Source of the DNA: Clostridia bacterium
GTDB lineage: Bacteria > Bacillota > Clostridia > Peptostreptococcales > Acidaminobacteraceae
Assembly: GCA_016937975.1 (NCBI GenBank)
Contig: JAFGVN010000071.1
Coordinates: forward strand, 1 to 33,576
Direction of reading: 5' to 3'
Length of the DNA stretch: 33,576 nucleotides
Shown here: positions 1 through 9,087 of the stretch, one piece after another
Layout: each line of letters begins with the position of its first letter
How positions within the stretch are numbered: position 1 is the stretch's first letter
Made by a program: the position numbers and the translations under genes
Notes under the pieces: model-generated
Told to the model about the DNA's origin: nothing
The model's input: the letters and a program-made list of their open reading frames with translations, nothing else
Databases searched by the model: none

Positions 1-237
1 TATTTATTATCGAGGGTCTATTTAGGTTGTAAAAAATGACATTTAAAAATAAATAGGAAATCATAGGGTGTTCAGCGGACTATGAGTAATATAGCATTTT
101 TAAAGATAAATATAACAATAAAATCCCAATTGGCAAAAAAAAGTTTTGTTCAATCTTGAGTATATTCCATATATAAATCGTCGATAAAATACCTTCAAAT
201 AAAAAATCTGATTTGAAATGATTTATTTTAACCATGC

Positions 238-831
238 TTACATCCATTCATCCGTCCTTAATAGGCCATAGGTGACCCGATCTTTCCACTGATTATCATG
301 GAATACATGTTGTCTCAAATGGCTTTCCTTTGTCATCTTTAACTTTCTCATTATATTTTCAGAACCTTGATTCTCAGAAATGCATCCTGTTGTAATTTTG
401 TGAAAACCCTGTTTAAAAGCAAATGCTATAACCCCTTTTGCAGCTTCAAAAGTATAACCTTTACCCCAATAATCCTTTAAAATAAAATAACCCAGTTCTA
501 CGTTTCCACCTAATGTATTTTCCTCTATAACCGTGAAGCCTATGGAGCCAACATAGGTATGATCTTTTAAGGTTATTGCAAAAAAATAGTATTTTCTAGG
601 TAAAACTTTAGATTCCGTTATGGCAAATTTTAAATTCTTTTTTGAAGCTTCAAGAGAATTCGTTTGAATATCTTGTATATAATACATAATTTCAGGATTC
701 GACATTAACTGATGGTGATACTGTAGATCACTTGGGACATGGTCACGAATTATCAAGCGTTCAGTTTCAATACTTATGCTTCCCAAGGCAATCTTCCACC
801 TTTTGTTTTTATGCTGATTAGGCTTATCCAT
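238..831 (-). CDS. GNAT-family N-acetyltransferase (RimJ/RimL-like)
   Basis: Predicted acetyl-CoA-dependent N-acetyltransferase of the RimJ/RimL type; the substrate cannot be read from sequence. The family opening (IETERLIIRD) is at about residues 21-30. Mid-protein strands include YVGSIGFTVI and NVELGYFILKDYWGKGY, the second being the usual acetyl-CoA-binding region (WGKGYTFEA). The late SENQGSENIMRKLKM segment is the usual GNAT C-terminal helix. At 197 aa the length is normal. Start choice is uncertain: the ATG at 831 has little ribosome site and lies 58 bases inside the upstream small ORF. A TTG at 786, preceded by GGTGG, would begin 6 residues before IETERL and reduce the overlap to 13 bases. 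The family assignment is firm; the start is not. Confidence 0.85.
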   Translation of the reverse strand: MDKPNQHKNKRWKIALGSISIETERLIIRDHVPSDLQYHHQLMSNPEIMYYIQDIQTNSLEASKKNLKFAITESKVLPRKYYFFAITLKDHTYVGSIGFTVIEENTLGGNVELGYFILKDYWGKGYTFEAAKGVIAFAFKQGFHKITTGCISENQGSENIMRKLKMTKESHLRQHVFHDNQWKDRVTYGLLRTDEWM

Positions 832-962
832 GCCATTGCAGATGTGGCAATAATCATAATAGCTATAATTCCCATTATAGGGGTGCCTTGTTTGTTTTCC
901 ATTGGATCATCCTTTTGCTTGCTTTTTTCGAAAGATTTCTTTGTCATCATAATTTTACTCAT
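774..962 (-). CDS. small single-span membrane protein
   Basis: A 62-residue ORF with a good ribosome site (AAAGGAG) five bases before an ATG at 962. A further in-frame ATG at 977 lacks such a site. The N-terminal third is highly charged (KKSFEKSKQKDDPMENK). It is followed by one hydrophobic helix (IMGIIAIMIIATSAMAWISL) and a short basic tail. Its 3' end overlaps the start of the acetyltransferase gene in another frame, which suggests coupled translation. I recognise no family. The ribosome site and the charge/hydrophobic pattern support a real gene, but the short length leaves room for chance. Confidence 0.5.
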   Translation of the reverse strand: MSKIMMTKKSFEKSKQKDDPMENKQGTPIMGIIAIMIIATSAMAWISLISIKTKGGRLPWEA

Positions 963-1037
963 AGGTTCTCCTTTCACCTAATTTTGATTACTTTTATGCC
1001 AATTAGTACATTAAAACAACGGAATAATCAATTTGTG

Positions 1038-1065
1038 TTGTCATCTAAAACCCTTTTGATAAAAT
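1038..1065 (+). promoter_or_regulatory. sigma-A-type promoter for agrBD
   Basis: The -35 box is TTGTCA (1038-1043) and the -10 box is TAAAAT (1060-1065), with a 16-base spacer. The -10 box ends 15 bases before the agrB start, so the leader is very short. Confidence 0.6.
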
Positions 1066-1080
1066 GAATATGGTGATGAT

Positions 1081-1629
1081 ATGACAGACAAATTTAAATT
1101 TTACTTAATCAACAGACTACAGTTTTCTGAAGTTGAAGCTATAAAAATCTCTTATATGTTAAAACTGATTTACTTGGATTTAAGTAAACTCATTTTACTG
1201 TATCTGATTTTCTCTCACTTTGGCAAAGGCTTCTTTTTTATCTTGACAACCGTTTTAACAATCCTTATACGGATGGCAATCGGTGGTCATCATATGAAAA
1301 CATATCTCAGTTGTCTAGTTATTTCCTTAAGCTACTACAGCTTAATATTTTACGTATCATCATTTGCTTTCTCAACTGTGAGCCTGACCTGTTTTGGGGT
1401 AATGAGTCTTTTGATTTTCTATTGGAAGGCTCCTGTTATTCCAAAGCAGCGTCAACGTCTCAGTTACAATAAGAGAAAATTAAAAATCCAAGCAATCGCA
1501 ATTGCAATCACTTACATCATTTTGTACTGGTTAAAACCAAATAACCTAACTGAACTTGGTATTTGGGTCATTACCGTACAAAGTATGGTACTTTTACTAC
1601 AGGAGGTATTTTATGTTAGCAAAACTTAA
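1081..1629 (+). CDS. agrB: AgrB-like accessory gene regulator protease
   Basis: Membrane cysteine endopeptidase that removes the C-terminal part of the AgrD pro-peptide and forms the thiolactone autoinducer. Visible features are an N-terminal hydrophilic segment and the family motif with Gly68-Gly69-His70-His71 and Cys78. The His71/Cys78 spacing of seven matches the catalytic pair of known AgrB. About four to six hydrophobic segments follow, with a basic loop (KQRQRLSYNKRKLK) between them. The length of 182 aa is typical. Its last 17 bases overlap the start of agrD, so the two are translationally coupled. A strong promoter lies just upstream. Confidence 0.93.
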   Translation: MTDKFKFYLINRLQFSEVEAIKISYMLKLIYLDLSKLILLYLIFSHFGKGFFFILTTVLTILIRMAIGGHHMKTYLSCLVISLSYYSLIFYVSSFAFSTVSLTCFGVMSLLIFYWKAPVIPKQRQRLSYNKRKLKIQAIAIAITYIILYWLKPNNLTELGIWVITVQSMVLLLQEVFYVSKT

Positions 1630-1765
1630 GAAAACATCTACATCTATTTTACAAAGTCTTTTTTCTATGGTGTTACTCTTGTTACCTGTTGCTTTAACCC
1701 ACGCACCATGTTTGATTTTGTGGCAAGAACCCGAATTACCAGAAGTAATAGAATTAACAAAATGA
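1613..1765 (+). CDS. agrD: AgrD-like cyclic thiolactone autoinducer pro-peptide
   Basis: A 50-residue pro-peptide. The start is the ATG at 1613 because AGGAGG lies seven bases upstream; a longer reading from 1556 lies inside agrB. It has the three AgrD parts: an amphipathic, basic and hydrophobic leader (MLAKLKKTSTSILQSLF and on), a core around THAPCLILW, and an acidic, proline-containing tail (QEPELPEVIELTK). By analogy with the five-residue rings of Staphylococcus and Clostridium perfringens peptides, the ring is predicted as Cys-Leu-Ile-Leu-Trp. The N-terminal tail length is unknown. The 3' end overlaps the convergent receptor kinase gene by 12 bases. Confidence 0.9.
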   Translation: MLAKLKKTSTSILQSLFSMVLLLLPVALTHAPCLILWQEPELPEVIELTK

Positions 1766-3007
1766 CGTTGTGATTTCCACTTGGTTTAAAGACCTATCAT
1801 GATATACTTGAACACGGTCTTCATATTTTCTAAGTATCCTATTCAACTTATATAGACCAATACCATGATGGCTAGACTTTGTAGATGTTTGAAATTCAAA
1901 CATCTTTTTTATATCAATTTTTTGGTTTATGTCCAGTGAATTAATTACGGTTAATTTATTTTTATCTTCATCATGACTGTATTCCACTGCAATGTATTTA
2001 TGCTCCAAATTTTCAACCGCTTCAATGGCATTCTGAATGAGAATACCAAAAATTTCTACCAACTCATGATCTGTATACAAGGACTGAATCCAGGGGTGTT
2101 TGATTTTAAAAACTATTTTAATGCCTAAACTTTGACATTGCTTATATTTACTGTACAAGAGCCCCATGATGATCTTATTATCCAATATTAGTAATTGAGG
2201 CATATTTGTATTTAACTGATGTTCCGACAAATATTTTTCCAAGTCAGATTTAGGTGCTGCAATTCCTTTTAATGCTTGAATATGGTTATTGTAATCATGT
2301 TGAATATATTTAACTTCTTCTACCAACTGTTCAATAATGGGAAAATAGGTTTCATAAATTTCTAGCTTCTCTTTATGCTGCTTGTCAACAAATCCACCTC
2401 GAATTAAAAGAACATTGATTGTCATACTGACCAAGGATAAAATTGCAATCGTAATAATGGAGTCCATCGTTGCTTCAAAATTGGCATTCCAATAAAAGGA
2501 TAAGCCTAAAAATAGAATACCCATATTTATCAAAATAATTCGAACCAGAGACAATCTACTTTCAATGACCTGTAAAAATATACTCAAAGGTACATATTTT
2601 GAGATGAAATAAACAAGAATAATGCCTATGGTTTGAGAGAGCAAACCATACAGTATGTTAAAAGTAACATTTCCAATCGTCAGCTCTACAAATAAAATCA
2701 CGATAAATTGTACTGAATAAATGATTACAGTCATGCCAATATAAGTTATGAAAAAAACAGTCCACTTTTTTATTTCGTGCCATGTATAATACCTTAAAAC
2801 TGATATGGCAATTAAGATATTCATTACTTGAGTCACTGGGACAGATAATCCCAATGCAGCACAGCCCCCAATCATTACAGAACCTATTCCTATGACTATT
2901 AGAGATTTTTTATAGTTTCTAAAATCCAGATCCAGCAAACGATGAAATAAAAGCATGTACATGCCCAAATCATAAAATGTCAAAACCACAACTTCATAGA
3001 AATTCAT
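1754..3007 (-). CDS. AgrC-like sensor histidine kinase (HPK10 type)
   Basis: Membrane receptor kinase expected to sense the AgrD-derived peptide. The N-terminal 205 residues form six or seven hydrophobic helices. The kinase core follows: the HPK10 phosphoacceptor segment QHDYNNHIQ with His237, then an N box (NAIEAVEN) and a glycine box (HGIGLYKL) of a GHKL ATPase. The length of 417 aa is usual for AgrC. Its start overlaps the end of the response regulator gene by 14 bases, so the pair is one transcription unit. Assignment as the agrBD receptor rests on adjacency and family; the specific ligand is inferred. Confidence 0.9.
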   Translation of the reverse strand: MNFYEVVVLTFYDLGMYMLLFHRLLDLDFRNYKKSLIVIGIGSVMIGGCAALGLSVPVTQVMNILIAISVLRYYTWHEIKKWTVFFITYIGMTVIIYSVQFIVILFVELTIGNVTFNILYGLLSQTIGIILVYFISKYVPLSIFLQVIESRLSLVRIILINMGILFLGLSFYWNANFEATMDSIITIAILSLVSMTINVLLIRGGFVDKQHKEKLEIYETYFPIIEQLVEEVKYIQHDYNNHIQALKGIAAPKSDLEKYLSEHQLNTNMPQLLILDNKIIMGLLYSKYKQCQSLGIKIVFKIKHPWIQSLYTDHELVEIFGILIQNAIEAVENLEHKYIAVEYSHDEDKNKLTVINSLDINQKIDIKKMFEFQTSTKSSHHGIGLYKLNRILRKYEDRVQVYHDRSLNQVEITTSFC

Positions 3008-3704
3008 GGTATACCTCCTCTAAATTACGTCGAAAGCTTCTTCCCAAAGGTACTCTTACTTTTGTAAAGTCTAATTCTATTATATTTTCAAGAAGATCCA
3101 CTCTTTGTATATATAAGCGGTTCACTAGAAAACCTTGGTGGACTTGTATAAAATGACCTGATAATTTGTCCTGAAACTTTTTTAAAGGCATATGTTTATA
3201 CTCTATGACCGTATTTTTGGTGGTTAAATGAATCTTTCTATTTTTATATTCAACAAATATAATTTCATCAACAGGAACTAACTGGCTATATGTTTTGTAT
3301 TCCAACAAAACTTTAGGCAGTTCCAAAGGTTTTAAATAATCGATTAGAAGTTTACTAAATAAGGGTTTCAAATCCTCTATTGTAAATGGTTTAAAAAGAA
3401 AATGATAGCATTGCACGGACTGGTATGCTTCCAATTCTTTATCAACAAGACCAGTAATAAAAACAATAGGTGTAAATTGATATTCGGACAAAGAACGTAA
3501 ACCTTTTGCAAATTTCAGTCCATTATCGTCACCTAATTGGATATCGACGAAAAAAACATCTATTTTATTTTTCTTTAAAATAGACTTTGCTTCTTCAATA
3601 TTAGAAGCTTCGTGAATAATCATTTTATCGTTAAAAGTTTTTGCAATCGAAGTTAAATTCCGTCTAATTTCAGTTTGATCTTCTATAAAAAGTATATGAA
3701 ACAT
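2994..3704 (-). CDS. AgrA-like response regulator, receiver plus LytTR DNA-binding domain
   Basis: Two-component regulator of 236 residues. The receiver domain opens MFHILFIED and carries the phosphoacceptor Asp54 in FFVDIQL, followed by VFITG and a Lys-Pro (FLFKPF). The C-terminal 100 residues are a LytTR DNA-binding domain (KNRKIHLTTKN, HFIQVHQGFLVN, VPLGRSFRRNL). The start at 3704 is chosen because GGAGG lies five bases upstream. An in-frame ATG at 3749 lies within the promoter's -35 box. It precedes and overlaps the AgrC-like kinase gene, the reverse of the usual C-then-A order. Target promoters are unknown; the nearby agrBD promoter is the obvious candidate. Confidence 0.92.
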   Translation of the reverse strand: MFHILFIEDQTEIRRNLTSIAKTFNDKMIIHEASNIEEAKSILKKNKIDVFFVDIQLGDDNGLKFAKGLRSLSEYQFTPIVFITGLVDKELEAYQSVQCYHFLFKPFTIEDLKPLFSKLLIDYLKPLELPKVLLEYKTYSQLVPVDEIIFVEYKNRKIHLTTKNTVIEYKHMPLKKFQDKLSGHFIQVHQGFLVNRLYIQRVDLLENIIELDFTKVRVPLGRSFRRNLEEVYHEFL

Positions 3705-3720
3705 AAGGTCCTCCAATACA

Positions 3721-3749
3721 ATAATACCATTAATTGGTTTCAATGTCAT
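3721..3749 (-). promoter_or_regulatory. promoter for the agrA/agrC-like operon
   Basis: Read on the - strand, ATGACA (3744-3749), a 17-base spacer and TATTAT (3721-3726) sit just upstream of the GGAGG ribosome site. Their position argues against translation starting at 3749. Confidence 0.55.
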
Positions 3750-3798
3750 TGTCTACAAATCCATGAAAAGAAATATGTTTTTTATCGTAAAAAAAAGG

Positions 3799-3804
3799 TA
3801 TAAT
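3799..3804 (+). promoter_or_regulatory. -10 box for the diguanylate cyclase gene
   Basis: A perfect TATAAT lies 19 bases before the start codon, ahead of GGGAGG. No good -35 box is visible, so the promoter may need an activator. Confidence 0.4.
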
Positions 3805-3823
3805 ATAAAAATCGGGAGGAAAT

Positions 3824-4870
3824 ATGAGTTTAATCGAATCCATTAAAGCAAATCAGGTGACACAAGATATCAGATATAAATTATTTAGAACTTATTTGCT
3901 AATCTCAGCACTTCTAAGTATCATCATAGGATTTGTACACATTATTAATCAAAGACCTATCATCAACGTGATATTTGCATTTTCAGGAGCTATAATTGTT
4001 TTGGTTTCTTATTTATATGCAAAAAATCCAAATCGGTATTTGTTTTCGCGTCTGATTTTTTATATCTTTTTTTGCTATATTATTACGCCTATTGGATATT
4101 TGACTTCACCAGGTTCTTATAGTGCAATGATCTATATGATTGTATTAATTACTTTTATGACTTCAGTAATTTCTGTAAACAAGTGGGAATTCATTTTCCC
4201 TGTTAGTGTTATTTTGCAAGTACCAATATTATTGCGAACTGAAATTTGGTTTCCTGATTTGTATTATCAATATACAGATGAGGTTTATAGAATTAATGAT
4301 TTAACTTTAAATATCATCATAACACTAATCGCAATTGCATCGACTGTCTATTATATGATATACAATTACAAATCTCATAATGATATTTTATATAAAATTA
4401 GTGTAACTGACAGTCTAACAGGCTTATACAATCGCCATTACTTTTTTGACTTTGCAGAAATGGAATATAACAGGGCATTAAGAAACAATGAAGAATTTTC
4501 AATTATTTTTGTTGATTTAAATAATTTTAAAAGGATTAATGATTCTTTAGGGCATCAAGTAGGTGATCAAGTGTTAATGGAAGTTGCCTCATTAATAGAA
4601 TCTGATATTAGAAGTTATGATATTGCAGCAAGATATGGCGGCGATGAATTCATTATTATATTACCTAATACAAAAAGTGAAGATGCTAAAATAATGTTAG
4701 AACGATTGAAATCTTCAATTTTTAAATATGCAGAAAAATATGAGAAATATCATTTTTCTGCAGGGTTTGGTTTGGCAACCAACGAAAATAAAACTCTCGA
4801 TGAGATTGTTACTATGGCTGATCAAAGAATGTATAAAGATAAATTGGAACAAAAAAAGGAGCATCTATGA
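3824..4870 (+). CDS. membrane diguanylate cyclase (GGDEF)
   Basis: Makes c-di-GMP from two GTP. Residues 20-182 hold about six hydrophobic helices in short hairpins, a membrane sensory region of no family I recognise. The GGDEF domain covers about 190-345, with DSLTGLYNRHYF, DLNNFKRINDSLGH and the intact active-site loop GGDEF at 272-276. An RxxD inhibitory site (Arg263, Asp266) sits five residues before it, so product inhibition is likely. A GGGAGG ribosome site precedes the ATG. It is divergent from the agrA/agrC pair, with 119 bases between, and converges with the chemoreceptor gene. Confidence 0.93.
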   Translation: MSLIESIKANQVTQDIRYKLFRTYLLISALLSIIIGFVHIINQRPIINVIFAFSGAIIVLVSYLYAKNPNRYLFSRLIFYIFFCYIITPIGYLTSPGSYSAMIYMIVLITFMTSVISVNKWEFIFPVSVILQVPILLRTEIWFPDLYYQYTDEVYRINDLTLNIIITLIAIASTVYYMIYNYKSHNDILYKISVTDSLTGLYNRHYFFDFAEMEYNRALRNNEEFSIIFVDLNNFKRINDSLGHQVGDQVLMEVASLIESDIRSYDIAARYGGDEFIIILPNTKSEDAKIMLERLKSSIFKYAEKYEKYHFSAGFGLATNENKTLDEIVTMADQRMYKDKLEQKKEHL

Positions 4871-4881
4871 TGGTCCTTTTT
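4853..4881. terminator. bidirectional terminator between convergent genes
   Basis: Stem AAAAAGGA/TCCTTTTT extended by CAT/ATG across one mismatch. It has A- and T-runs on its two sides and overlaps the stop codon of the cyclase gene. It serves the cyclase (+) and the chemoreceptor (-). Confidence 0.7.
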
Positions 4882-4888
4882 AATTACT

Positions 4889-6892
4889 TTACAATTTGAA
4901 TTTATCAATCATACGATTTAATTGATCTGCCATGTTACTGGTTTCTTCAGAAGCTCTAGAAAGATTTTCTGTTATAGCTGCTTGTTCTTCAGCTGTTGCT
5001 GATATTTCTTGTGCTCTAGATGTATTGTTTTGATTCACATCTGATACAGAGTCAATGGCTGCTTTTATTTCATCAGCAATATTGACTTGACCATCAGAGA
5101 TTTCAGATAACGTATCAATATATGCATTTAAAGCATCAAATGAATCAATAATATCCAAAAACTTACCATCCAGCTGATTAATTGTTGTAGAGCCTGAGTC
5201 AACGTGATTCTTTGCTCTTTCAACACTTTTGTTGACTTCTTGTATTAATAAAATAATTGTATTCAACACATTAGAAATGTTGTATGATTCTTGACTAGTT
5301 TGCTCAGCTAATTTTCTAACCTCTTCAGCGACTACAGTAAACCCTCTACCTGCTTCACCGGCACGAGCAGCTTCAATTGAGGCATTTAATGCCAATAGAT
5401 TGATTTGATCTGCAATAGCACCAATTATTGCACTGATACCAGTAACTTCCTTTGCATGCTCATTTAATTCAGTAAAAGCACTCATAACTTCTTGAGTTGC
5501 TTCTGAGATATTCTTAATACTTGAAACAGATGTCGTAACACCACTACGTCCTTCTTGTGCAACTTCCAAGGAACGCACACATGCTTTTTTGGAATCCGTA
5601 ATTAATTGATTGGATTGTTCTGTTGAAGTATTCATCATGTTAATCTGACTTTGAACTTCCATCATTGCATCATTTTCAGTCATAATGTTATGCATCATGT
5701 CCTGAATATTTGAACTAACATCTTCAGCAGATTCATTGACTTCCTCTGCAGAAGCTGTCAATTCCTCAGCTGCAGCGGACATATCTTGTGAAACATGACT
5801 GATATCTAGAATAATATTCTTTTGATTTTCAATCATTTGATTGTATGATTGTCCTAAAATTTCTAATTCATCTTTGGTTTTGATATTAACCTTTTGGGTT
5901 AAATCACCTTCTCCAGCATTTTTCATTGAAATTTGTAAATTTCTGATGGGTTTAATAACCAGCTTATTTACAGTGAAATAACCTAAAATAAGACTTAATA
6001 GAATGACAATAACAATAACTAGAATTGTTATTTTTAAGATTTCATTGGATGTAGCTGTGATCTCATCAACATTTGCGGTAATAGCCAAAGTCCAATTTGA
6101 TCCAATTTGACTATAGGATACAAATTTCTCGACACCTTTGTATACATAATAACTGTCGCCTGTTTTGTTGACTTGCATATCATCAGCTAAATCAGCAAGT
6201 TCTGGTACTCCTAAATCATAAAGATTTTTATTAATCATAGCGTCATCTGGATGATCCACTACAAGTCCAGCATCATCACCTTTAATGTCAATAATATAGG
6301 CATAACCATTTTCTCCTACTTTAATATCATCTACCAACTTTGCAATCATATCAAACTTTACTGTAGAAACAATAGAGCCTACATAGACATTATTGTTATA
6401 GACAGGCATACAAATTGCAACAGAATAGGAACCATCAGCTTTTGATACAATAATTTCACTTACAGATGTTTTTTTACTTGCAATAGCATCTTTTAAATAT
6501 TGTCTCTCACTTAAATCAATGCCTTCAATTTTATTGAGATCATCAGATAATAAAACAATGCCATTTCGGTCAATCAACGAGATTAAAGTAATCAAATCAC
6601 TATTGTTGTTGACGGTCTTAGTAAATGAGTCAATAATTGATGAATCTTTTTTGTTGCTGGTTAAAGCTCTAATAACTTCTGTATCATATCCAAAAATTTC
6701 TATCAATCTTATTGTACTTTCAATTTTTTCTTCAATTAGTGCTGTTTTTAATAGTAGTTGATTCTCTACTTTCGATAATGTTAAATCCCTTGTTGCATTA
6801 TAGGATTTAAGAACTGATACACCACCAATGATACTTCCAGCAAATACCACTAAAATTAAAACACGAATAATTAGTTTTCTTAATAATTTCAT
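4889..6892 (-). CDS. methyl-accepting chemotaxis protein with Cache-type sensor
   Basis: Transmembrane chemoreceptor of 667 residues controlling the CheA/CheW pathway. The start at 6892 is used because AAAGGAG lies five bases upstream; a longer reading from 6931 lacks a site. Order: N-terminal helix (residues 5-28), extracytoplasmic double-Cache-like domain (about 30-275, with [15 protein letters not shown] and [17 protein letters not shown]), second helix (about 285-308), HAMP, then a long signalling helix pair. The tip contains the near-universal [20 protein letters not shown] and [11 protein letters not shown]. The ligand is not predictable. No other chemotaxis genes are nearby, although a CheY-like gene lies 3.4 kb away. 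Confidence 0.95.
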   Translation of the reverse strand: MKLLRKLIIRVLILVVFAGSIIGGVSVLKSYNATRDLTLSKVENQLLLKTALIEEKIESTIRLIEIFGYDTEVIRALTSNKKDSSIIDSFTKTVNNNSDLITLISLIDRNGIVLLSDDLNKIEGIDLSERQYLKDAIASKKTSVSEIIVSKADGSYSVAICMPVYNNNVYVGSIVSTVKFDMIAKLVDDIKVGENGYAYIIDIKGDDAGLVVDHPDDAMINKNLYDLGVPELADLADDMQVNKTGDSYYVYKGVEKFVSYSQIGSNWTLAITANVDEITATSNEILKITILVIVIVILLSLILGYFTVNKLVIKPIRNLQISMKNAGEGDLTQKVNIKTKDELEILGQSYNQMIENQKNIILDISHVSQDMSAAAEELTASAEEVNESAEDVSSNIQDMMHNIMTENDAMMEVQSQINMMNTSTEQSNQLITDSKKACVRSLEVAQEGRSGVTTSVSSIKNISEATQEVMSAFTELNEHAKEVTGISAIIGAIADQINLLALNASIEAARAGEAGRGFTVVAEEVRKLAEQTSQESYNISNVLNTIILLIQEVNKSVERAKNHVDSGSTTINQLDGKFLDIIDSFDALNAYIDTLSEISDGQVNIADEIKAAIDSVSDVNQNNTSRAQEISATAEEQAAITENLSRASEETSNMADQLNRMIDKFKL

Positions 6893-7200
6893 ACCTTCTC
6901 CTTTTAACACACTCCTAAATATTATATCCATCTCAAAAAAAAAGAAAAGTATTTTTACTAACTTAGTAAAGAAACTTCATTATGTCTTTTTTTATACACT
7001 TAATATACATTTTGTTATAAAATACATCCCTTAAAAATCATAATAATAATGAATCTCAATCAAAAAAATATACTGTAATATTAAGGATTTGAATATTATG
7101 GAAACTTAAGAAAATGGTGTATAATCATAGAAATTACACATTTGTAACATCTTAAAAATTCTGTTGCTTTAAAAGATTATTCAATTGTATATTTTTCAAA
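6893..7200. other. 308-base non-coding region upstream of the chemoreceptor
   Basis: Very AT-rich. It holds the chemoreceptor ribosome site, a TATAAT on the - strand (6921-6926) without a matching -35 box, and the palindrome listed separately. I see no gene in it. Confidence 0.5.
6954..6970. promoter_or_regulatory. perfect palindrome, possible operator of the chemoreceptor gene
   Basis: TTTACTAACTTAGTAAA is an 8-base perfect inverted repeat around one base. It lies directly upstream of the weak -35 region belonging to the TATAAT at 6921-6926 (- strand). That is where an activator dimer would bind. Confidence 0.35.
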
Positions 7201-7229
7201 GAAAATAAAAGCATCCAAATTTCGGATGC
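7201..7229 (-). terminator. terminator of the PAS-GAF-GGDEF gene
   Basis: Stem GCATCC/GGATGC (7211-7229) followed on the - strand by a T-rich run, just after the stop codon. Confidence 0.75.
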
Positions 7230-7233
7230 TTAA

Positions 7234-9015
7234 TTATTCACTCACTGTATCTTTATACTGTTTTTTATCTACATACATATCAAAATCTGCCTTCTTTAAA
7301 AGATCATAAATTGTAAAACCATCATGAGGTAAAGATGCAACCCCATAACTAAATCTACCATCAAATTCATGATCATATGTACCAAAAGGTTGGTTTTTAA
7401 AGATTAACCTAATTTGTTCAATTTTCAATATTATATTCCTAATATCGGAATCAATGAAAGAACAGCAAAATTCATCACCACCTAATCTTCCGATTTGATC
7501 AGAAGATCTAAAAAACTGTTGCAACAATTCTGTGAAACGAATAATATACTTATCTCCCATATTATGACCATAGGTATCATTAACATACTTTAGATTATCT
7601 AAATCAAACATAACAATTGAAAATGAATGATGATTTCTAAGTGCAATTTCCAAACGATCTTCTACAATGGCTTCAAAATATCCTCTATTCATTACACCAG
7701 TTAAATTATCATAACGCGATAATTGAATGGTTTCTTGGTATAACTGAAAGAGTTTGTGAATGATATTAATTTGTTGTTGAATATATTCTGCTATTGTTAA
7801 GTCAAAGGTTGTAAAATTAAAGGGTTTGTTGGAATCCAATGAAATAATTTTCTTTAACTTGTTATTTATCAACATTGGAATATAAAGATTACTTCTCAAA
7901 ACGTCATCATCATCATTTTTAATACGTTCTGGAATATCGTATTCATTCATCATTTTATCAATTTCATTGAGTATTCCCGGTTTTACAATATTTCCATTTG
8001 TATGATGATAAACAAAACTTTTATTTAGTGGAATTTCAAAATCCTTCGTAATGACTTTATCATAATTGCAGCTTGCTTCTATAATCAAAGTATTCTTCTC
8101 TGTTACATTTAAAACAGAACCACTGTGAGCATTTTCAAAAACAAGTAACAATTGCTCTATTAAAGCACAGTACAACTCTTCTTCTGTATTAAATTCTTGA
8201 ATATTTTGAGTAATATCAATAATAACATCTTTGATGTGAATTTGCTTTTGAATAAGAGACTCATTTCTTTTTCGATCTGTAATATCATAAATAAGACCAA
8301 CAACACCTAAGATTTCACCAGTACCACTTTGGTGAAGAGTCTTATTAATCAAAACATTACGAACTGAACCATTGCTTCGTCTAATTATAGTTTCGTATAC
8401 AACCTTTTCCTTATGTTCTATTAAATGATCATCCATAGACTTATTGTGGATTAAATCTCCTGAATTTATAAATAAATCAATAGACTGACCAATTATATCG
8501 TTATAATCTTTCTCAAAAAAATCACAGAAAGCTTGATTGCAATAAGTGTAGATACCATCAACATTTTTATAAAAAATAGGATTCTCTAATGTCGCCATCA
8601 ATGCTTCATAGAAGTTCACTTCTGAATCAATTTCTTTTTCACGCTCAATTTTTTTTGTAATATCCAAAATCGTCCCTACAATTTTTTCAGGCTCTTTCTT
8701 CATATTTGAAATTGTAATACCATTTAAGCTGATCCAATGAATTCGATTGCTTTTATCTTTTATTTTAAGGGATAAGGTTTCCATATGTTTGTTTATGATT
8801 ATTTGCTCTAGTGTCTCATGAAGCAACTTTTTCCCCTCCTCTGAAAGGAACATTTCAAAATCCTCCATGGCCATTTCTGATTCAACTCCAATGGACGCAC
8901 AAAAGGCTTCAGAAAAAAGAATACGATTTTCTTTAATATGCCACTGATACCAACCTAGAGGTACAAGTTTTTCTGCGGATGTAAGAAGATGCTTATAAAT
9001 ATTAACTTTGTCCAT
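7234..9015 (-). CDS. soluble PAS-PAS-GAF diguanylate cyclase
   Basis: A 593-residue cytoplasmic c-di-GMP synthase with no membrane helix. A PAS-like region with its PAC segment ends about residue 125 (KIVGTILDITKKIERE). A second PAS domain covers about 130-250 (NPIFYKNVDGIYTYCNQAF, then GVVGLIYDITDRKR). A GAF-like domain covers about 260-420. The GGDEF domain covers about 430-590, with DNLTGVMNRGYF, the intact loop GGDEF at 512-516, and an inhibitory RxxD site (Arg503, Asp506). AGGAGGAG precedes the ATG. The sensed signal is unknown; PAS and GAF domains commonly bind haem, flavin or small molecules. It is a single-gene unit with its own terminator. Confidence 0.93.
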   Translation of the reverse strand: MDKVNIYKHLLTSAEKLVPLGWYQWHIKENRILFSEAFCASIGVESEMAMEDFEMFLSEEGKKLLHETLEQIIINKHMETLSLKIKDKSNRIHWISLNGITISNMKKEPEKIVGTILDITKKIEREKEIDSEVNFYEALMATLENPIFYKNVDGIYTYCNQAFCDFFEKDYNDIIGQSIDLFINSGDLIHNKSMDDHLIEHKEKVVYETIIRRSNGSVRNVLINKTLHQSGTGEILGVVGLIYDITDRKRNESLIQKQIHIKDVIIDITQNIQEFNTEEELYCALIEQLLLVFENAHSGSVLNVTEKNTLIIEASCNYDKVITKDFEIPLNKSFVYHHTNGNIVKPGILNEIDKMMNEYDIPERIKNDDDDVLRSNLYIPMLINNKLKKIISLDSNKPFNFTTFDLTIAEYIQQQINIIHKLFQLYQETIQLSRYDNLTGVMNRGYFEAIVEDRLEIALRNHHSFSIVMFDLDNLKYVNDTYGHNMGDKYIIRFTELLQQFFRSSDQIGRLGGDEFCCSFIDSDIRNIILKIEQIRLIFKNQPFGTYDHEFDGRFSYGVASLPHDGFTIYDLLKKADFDMYVDKKQYKDTVSE

Positions 9016-9087
9016 ATCGGTCTCCTCCTAGTTGAATATTACCCTTATTCATACTGAATATTCAAAAATTCCAATAAAAGGTTTTAA

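Noticed and set aside
739-981. 80-codon hydrophobic frame on the + strand
   Set aside because: It is the complement of the small membrane protein and acetyltransferase start; its hydrophobicity mirrors theirs and it has no ribosome site.
2994-3749. Longer AgrA-like reading from the ATG at 3749
   Set aside because: That ATG lies in the -35 box and has no ribosome site; the ATG at 3704 has GGAGG at the right distance.
6251-6761. Open frames on the + strand inside the chemoreceptor gene
   Set aside because: They are antisense to strongly conserved Cache-domain coding sequence and have no ribosome sites.
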